Shown piece after piece: positions 59,849 to 64,000 of a DNA stretch of 64,000 bases (the stretch's first letter is position 1; every line of letters begins with the position of its first letter). Origin of the DNA: Streptomyces sp. Ru73. Lineage in GTDB: Bacteria > Actinomycetota > Actinomycetes > Streptomycetales > Streptomycetaceae. Under the pieces are notes generated by a model. It searched no databases, was not told the origin of the DNA, and worked only from the letters and a program-made list of their open reading frames with translations. The stretch spans positions 1 to 64,000 of the forward strand of contig NZ_PQSQ01000035.1 of assembly GCF_002920575.1 (NCBI RefSeq), written 5' to 3'. Made by a program: the position numbers and the translations under genes.

Positions 59849-61606
59849 CTACAGGGGCGCCTCCCACGTCACCATCGTGCCCGTCCCTTCCTCGCCCAGC
59901 CCCGGCCCGTACGTGCTGGAGCCGCCCAGCGCCTCGGCCCGCCGGGCGAGGTTCTTCAGTCCGCTGCGCCGGCCGCCCTCCGGGATGCCCACCCCGTCGT
60001 CCGCGACCGTCAGCCGCACCGCGTCCCGCCCGTCCGGCAGCGTGGCCGTGGCGTCCACGACGACCTCGATCCGGGAGGCGTGGGCGTGCCGGAAGGCGTT
60101 GGACAGCGCCTCCCGTAGCGCGGCGACCAGGTTCTTGCCGGTCGACTCGCCGACCCTGGCGTCCACCGGGCCGACGAAGCTGACCGCCGGCTGGAAGCCC
60201 AGCGGCACCGCCGCCGTACCGATCTCGCGCAGCACCCGAGTACGCAGCCCCGAGGGCGCCTCGGCGGGCCCCTGCTGCAACGCGAAGATGGCGGTACGGA
60301 TCTCCTGGATCGTCACGTCCAGCTCGTCGACCGCCTTGCCGACGCCCCGCCGCACCTCGGGCACCACGGCCTTGCGCGCCGCACCCTCCAGCATCATCCC
60401 GGTGGCGAACAGCCGCTGGATGACCAGGTCGTGCAGGTCGCGCGCGATCCGGTCGCGGTCCTGGTAGACGGCCAGCCGCTCGCGGTCGCGCCGCGCGTCC
60501 GCGAGGACCAGCGCCAGCGCGGCCTGCGCGGCGAACTGCGTGGCCAGCGTGCGCTCCGCCGGGGTGAACTGCCGCGCGCCGCGCGCCCTCGGGGTGGCGA
60601 GGGTGCCCAGGACGCGGCCGCCGCTCTTCAGGGGCAGCATCATGCTGGGCCCGAAGTACGGCGCCACCTCGGTGACCATGCGCGGATCGGTCGCCGAGTC
60701 CTCGACGAAGACCGGCTCACCGGCGAGCAGGGTGGCGGTCACCGGACTGTCGGGCGGGATGTGCGTCCCCATGATGCGCGACGGGTCGTCCGTCGCCGCG
60801 GCCACGATCTCCAGCCCGCCGTCCTCCACGGGCAGCAGCACGATCCCGGCGGCGGAGTCCGCCAGCCGACGGGCCTGTTCGGCGACGACGGCCAGCGATT
60901 CGTCCACGTCGCTGCCCGCGAGCAGCGCGGTGGTGACGGCCGCCGCCCCGTCGATCCAGCGCTCGCGCTGCCGGGCCGCCGCGTGCATACGGGCGTTGCC
61001 GATCGCCAGGCCCGCCTCCGTCGCGAGGACCCGCACCATGTGCAGATCGCCCTCGCTGAACTCGCCGCCGCCGTTCTTCTCGGTCAGGTAGAGGTTGCCG
61101 AAGATCTCGCCCTGAACGCGGATCGGCACCCCCAGGAACGTGCGCATCGGCGGGTGCCCCGGCGGGAAGCCGGCCGCGCGCGGGTCCTGCGTGAGGTCGG
61201 CCAGGCGCAGCGGCCGCGGGTCGTGGATGAGCGCGCCGAGCAGGCCCTTGTGGCCGTCGGGGAGCGCGCCGATGCGCCGGTGGTCCTCCGCGGTCACGCC
61301 GTACGTCACGAAGTCCGACAGGCCGTCGCGGGCCTGGTCGACGATGCCGATGGCCGCGTACCGGGCGTCGGCCAGCTCGGCCGCCGTCTGCACGATGCGG
61401 TCCAGCGTGACGTGCAGGTCCAGCCCGGCGCCGACGGTCCGCATGGCCTCCAGCAGGCGCGGCAGCCGGGCGGTGATCTGGGGCGCGACGCCCTGGAGGC
61501 TGCGGGTGGCCTCCGTCGCGGCGTCCATGGTGTCGGCGTCCGGCCCCTGCGCGGGTCCCTCCGCCGGCTCGCCCGGCCCGTACGCCGTTCCTGCCGTGTC
61601 TGACAT
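59849..61606 (-). CDS. Two-GAF sensor histidine kinase, DosS/DevS-like
   Basis: A 585-residue soluble kinase. GAF-A spans about 60-200 and contains GFPPGHPPMRTFLGVPIRV, with His151 matching the proximal heme histidine (His149) of mycobacterial DosS/DevS. GAF-B spans about 230-370. The HisKA_3 dimer helix RDRIARDLHDLVIQRLF carries the phospho-acceptor His392, and HATPase motifs are ALREALSNAFRHAHAS and DDGVGIPEGGRRSGLKNLARRAE (shown in part). In mycobacteria such kinases sense O2, NO or CO. The cydCD gene lies upstream in the same direction, which fits a respiratory signal. No response regulator is encoded in the window next to it. Confidence 0.9.
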   Translation of the reverse strand: MSDTAGTAYGPGEPAEGPAQGPDADTMDAATEATRSLQGVAPQITARLPRLLEAMRTVGAGLDLHVTLDRIVQTAAELADARYAAIGIVDQARDGLSDFVTYGVTAEDHRRIGALPDGHKGLLGALIHDPRPLRLADLTQDPRAAGFPPGHPPMRTFLGVPIRVQGEIFGNLYLTEKNGGGEFSEGDLHMVRVLATEAGLAIGNARMHAAARQRERWIDGAAAVTTALLAGSDVDESLAVVAEQARRLADSAAGIVLLPVEDGGLEIVAAATDDPSRIMGTHIPPDSPVTATLLAGEPVFVEDSATDPRMVTEVAPYFGPSMMLPLKSGGRVLGTLATPRARGARQFTPAERTLATQFAAQAALALVLADARRDRERLAVYQDRDRIARDLHDLVIQRLFATGMMLEGAARKAVVPEVRRGVGKAVDELDVTIQEIRTAIFALQQGPAEAPSGLRTRVLREIGTAAVPLGFQPAVSFVGPVDARVGESTGKNLVAALREALSNAFRHAHASRIEVVVDATATLPDGRDAVRLTVADDGVGIPEGGRRSGLKNLARRAEALGGSSTYGPGLGEEGTGTMVTWEAPL

Positions 61607-61706
61607 GCCCCGAGCCTAATAAGCGAGGTTTGCCAGGGAAAGTCGCATTCGACCGGGTGCGCTGCGCGGACGTACGGCGCCGCGGGCGCGGCGGCCGGCG
61701 CACTCG

Positions 61707-64000
61707 TCAGCGCGCGGCGCCCGCCGCCTCGTACCGCGCATCCGCCGCGCGTTCCCGGCCCCGCATCCGGCGGAACGGGCCGTCGGCCGCGGCCAGTTCC
61801 TCGTACGGCCCGCGCTGCACCACGCGTCCCTCGTCCAGGACGAGGATCTCGTCGACCGCCTCCAGGCCCGCGAGCCGGTGCGTGATCAGCACGGTCGTCC
61901 GGCCGCTGGTCGCCGTGAGCAGGTCGGCGGTCAGCGCGTCGGCGGTGGCCAGGTCCAGATGCTCGGCGGGCTCGTCGAGCACCAGCACGGGGAAGTCGGC
62001 CAGCAGCGCACGGGCCAGCGCCAGCCGCTGCCGCTGCCCGCCGGACAGCCGCGCGCCGTGCTCGCCGACCAGCGTGTCCAGCCCGTCCGGCAGTCCGCGC
62101 ACCCAGTCCGCGAGCCGGGCCCGCTCCAGCGCGTCCCACAGGTCGGCCTCGGCCGCGTCCGTACGGGCGAGGCGGAGGTTCTCGCGCACCGAGCTGTCGA
62201 AGAGGTGCGCGTCCTGCGCGCACAGCCCGACCAGCCGCCGTACCGCGTCACCGTCCGCCTGCTGCGCGTCCACCCCGCCCAGCGTGTACGTACCGGCCTC
62301 GCGGTCCAGGAAGCGCAGCAGCACCTGCGCCAGGGTGGTCTTGCCCGAGCCCGACGGGCCGACGACCGCGATCCGGCGGCCGGGCGCGAGCGTGAAGCCC
62401 ACGCCGTCGAGGGCCGGCCGGTGCTGCCCGGGGTGGCGGGCCGTCAGCCCGCTCACCACCACAGGGAACGGCGACTCGGGCGCCGCCACCGGCTCGGCCG
62501 GCTCGCGTACCGGCGCGGGCGCGTCCAGCACCTCGAAGATCCGCTCGGCGGCGCGCCGGGTGCGCTGCCGGTACTGCATCGCCAGGGGCAGCCCGGCCAC
62601 CGCCTCGAAAGCGGCCAGCGGCGTCAGCACGACCACCGCCAGGCTCACCCCGCTCAGCCGGCCGTCGTGCACGGCCTGCACGCCGACGACCGCCGCGGCC
62701 GCGACGGTCAGCCCGGTCAGCAGCGCGGTCAGCCCGGCGCCGGCTCCGGCCGCTGCGGCAGACCGGGACGCGACCGCCGTGAGGTCGCGGTCGGCGCGCC
62801 GGGTGCCGGCCAGCCGCTCCCGCAGGGCACCCGCGACGGTGAGTTCGGCCGTGCCGGTGAGGAGGTCGACCACGCGCGTGGCGAGCGCGCCGCGCGCCGG
62901 GGCCAGCCGCCGTTCGGCCCGCCGGGCCAGGGCGCCGGAGACCAGCGGTACGCCCGCGCCCGCCAGCAGCAGTCCGGCGGCGAGCACCGCGCCCGCCTCC
63001 GGCAGCAGCCAGGCGGTGAAGCCGGCCGCGGCCGCGCCGACGACGACGGCCGTGCCGGCGGGCAGCAGCCAGCGCAGGAAGTAGTCCTGCCCGGCGTCCA
63101 CGTCGGCCACCAGCCGGGACAGCAGGTCGCCGCGGCTGCGGTCGCGGAGCCCGGCGGGCGCGAGCCGCTCCAGGCGCCGGTAGACCGCCACCCGCATGTC
63201 GGCCAGCATCCGGAAGACCGCGTCGTGCGCGACCAGCCGCTCGGCGTACCGGAAGACGGCCCGGCCGATGCCGAACGCGCGGGTCGCGGTGACCGCGACC
63301 ATCAGGTACAGCACCGGGGGGTGCTGCGAGGCCCGCGAGATCAGCCAGCCGGAGGTGGCCATGAGGCCCACGGCGCTGGCCAGTGCGCAGCTGCCGAGGA
63401 GGAGTGCGAGGGCGAAGCGGGTGCGGTGCGGGCCGGCCAGCCGCCTGAGGCGGGACAGGGCCGGTGCCCGGGTCTTCGCCTCGGCGACGTGGGTGGTGGC
63501 GGGCCCGGGGCTCCGGGGGTGACTGTCGGACTGCTTCGCTTGACGTCCGACAGTCACCCCCTCCGCCCCGGTCCCTCCCGTCGTCCCGGCGAGTGCAGGA
63601 GCATTGCCATTTCCCGATATACGTACGACTCGATCCGCCGCCTCCAGCAAAGCCGGGCGGTGGGCTACCAGGAGGACCGTGCGGCCCTTGGCCAGGCGGC
63701 GTACCGCGGCCACGACGGAGGCTTCCGTGGCGCCGTCCAGGTTGGCGGTGGGCTCGTCGAGGAGCAGGATCGGGCGGTCGGCGAGGAACGCGCGGGCGAG
63801 TGCGAGGCGTTGGCGCTGGCCGGCGGAGAGGCCGGCGCCGGACTCGCCGAGGCGGGTGTGGGGGCCGTCGGGGAGCGCGTCGACGAAGCCGAGCGCGCCG
63901 GCGTCGCGCAGCGCGGCGCGTACGGCCGCGTCGTCCGCGTCCGGGCGGGCCAGCCGTACGTTCTCGGCGACGGTGCCTGCGAAGAGGTACGGGTGCTGCG
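61707..64000 (-). CDS. cydCD: Fused CydCD ABC transporter (partial, 5' end beyond the window)
   Basis: At least 764 residues; the 5' part lies past position 64000. The right end of the window already shows an ATPase (SAGQRQRLALARAFLADRP, ILLLDEPTANLDG, VAHRPALLEAADRV). A linker with GTTGGTGAEG follows, then a second membrane domain of six helices and a second ATPase with Walker A GPSGSGKTT, signature LSGGQRQRLALAR and Walker B VLVLDEPAEHLD. This is the Streptomyces form in which CydD and CydC are one chain. It exports a thiol or heme-related compound needed for cytochrome bd assembly. The stop at 61707 is 100 bases from the DosS-like kinase start. Confidence 0.93.
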   Translation of the reverse strand, partial: QHPYLFAGTVAENVRLARPDADDAAVRAALRDAGALGFVDALPDGPHTRLGESGAGLSAGQRQRLALARAFLADRPILLLDEPTANLDGATEASVVAAVRRLAKGRTVLLVAHRPALLEAADRVVRISGNGNAPALAGTTGGTGAEGVTVGRQAKQSDSHPRSPGPATTHVAEAKTRAPALSRLRRLAGPHRTRFALALLLGSCALASAVGLMATSGWLISRASQHPPVLYLMVAVTATRAFGIGRAVFRYAERLVAHDAVFRMLADMRVAVYRRLERLAPAGLRDRSRGDLLSRLVADVDAGQDYFLRWLLPAGTAVVVGAAAAGFTAWLLPEAGAVLAAGLLLAGAGVPLVSGALARRAERRLAPARGALATRVVDLLTGTAELTVAGALRERLAGTRRADRDLTAVASRSAAAAGAGAGLTALLTGLTVAAAAVVGVQAVHDGRLSGVSLAVVVLTPLAAFEAVAGLPLAMQYRQRTRRAAERIFEVLDAPAPVREPAEPVAAPESPFPVVVSGLTARHPGQHRPALDGVGFTLAPGRRIAVVGPSGSGKTTLAQVLLRFLDREAGTYTLGGVDAQQADGDAVRRLVGLCAQDAHLFDSSVRENLRLARTDAAEADLWDALERARLADWVRGLPDGLDTLVGEHGARLSGGQRQRLALARALLADFPVLVLDEPAEHLDLATADALTADLLTATSGRTTVLITHRLAGLEAVDEILVLDEGRVVQRGPYEELAAADGPFRRMRGRERAADARYEAAGAAR

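Overview
The window is high-GC DNA with third codon positions almost always G or C, frequent GTG starts, several leaderless-looking genes and many secreted, lipoprotein or Tat-exported proteins. Gene content (DUF5926, a serS/pheA block, the Sco-ECuC-CopCD-DtpA copper operon, PspAB-HtpX, fused CydCD) points to a Streptomyces chromosome. Two parS sites and a dense group of DnaA boxes suggest the core region not far from oriC. I saw no insertion sequence, prophage or CRISPR array.

Layout. 0.1-1.9 kb: a SigE-family sigma factor and a DUF1906 secreted protein. 2.0-6.9 kb: a five-gene translationally coupled operon with the same five families as the mycobacterial igr operon for the last steps of steroid side-chain degradation, behind a perfect 13-bp inverted repeat. 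7.1-8.6 kb: a small Asn-rich secreted protein, a possible 53-aa protein and a lipoprotein. 8.8-14.7 kb: a cell-surface block (PIG-L deacetylase with a propeller-like C-terminus, a fused GtrB-GtrA protein, a DUF6056 membrane protein) that stops at a tRNA-Ser(UGA). 15-20.3 kb: HtrA-like protease, GDPD, a HATPase and DUF5926. 20.3-23.3 kb: a candidate small RNA, tandem repeats, a secreted protein and a primase/polymerase-type protein. 23.3-31 kb: PP2C phosphatase, PepP, TetR regulator with its palindrome, a STAND (NB-ARC/TPR) ATPase and a second HATPase.

31.6-38.2 kb is a copper region: a His/Met-rich membrane protein and YcnI, then sco-ecuC-copCD-dtpA overlapping as one operon. It is followed by pheA, a 640-bp intergenic region packed with DnaA boxes, serS and a HAD phosphatase, then a GntR/MFS pair preceded by two perfect DnaA boxes facing each other.

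44-50 kb: CbiZ and a short MltG-like protein diverge from a 34-bp promoter region; two ABC ATPase/permease modules follow. 50-54.5 kb: an M24 peptidase, an EphD-like hydrolase-dehydrogenase fusion, a MerR regulator and a small unknown protein, ending at the parS pair. 54.5-64 kb: PspAB and HtpX, an LLM-class protein, a HAD phosphatase, an M23 peptidase flanked by 24-bp tandem repeats, a DosS/DevS-like histidine kinase that keeps the heme-ligand histidine, and the 3' part of cydCD.

The most interesting points are the igr-like operon, the DnaA-box and parS elements, the GtrBA/DUF6056 block beside a tRNA, the STAND ATPase, a PP2C phosphatase that has lost a metal-binding aspartate, and a structured short transcript candidate at 20.4 kb.
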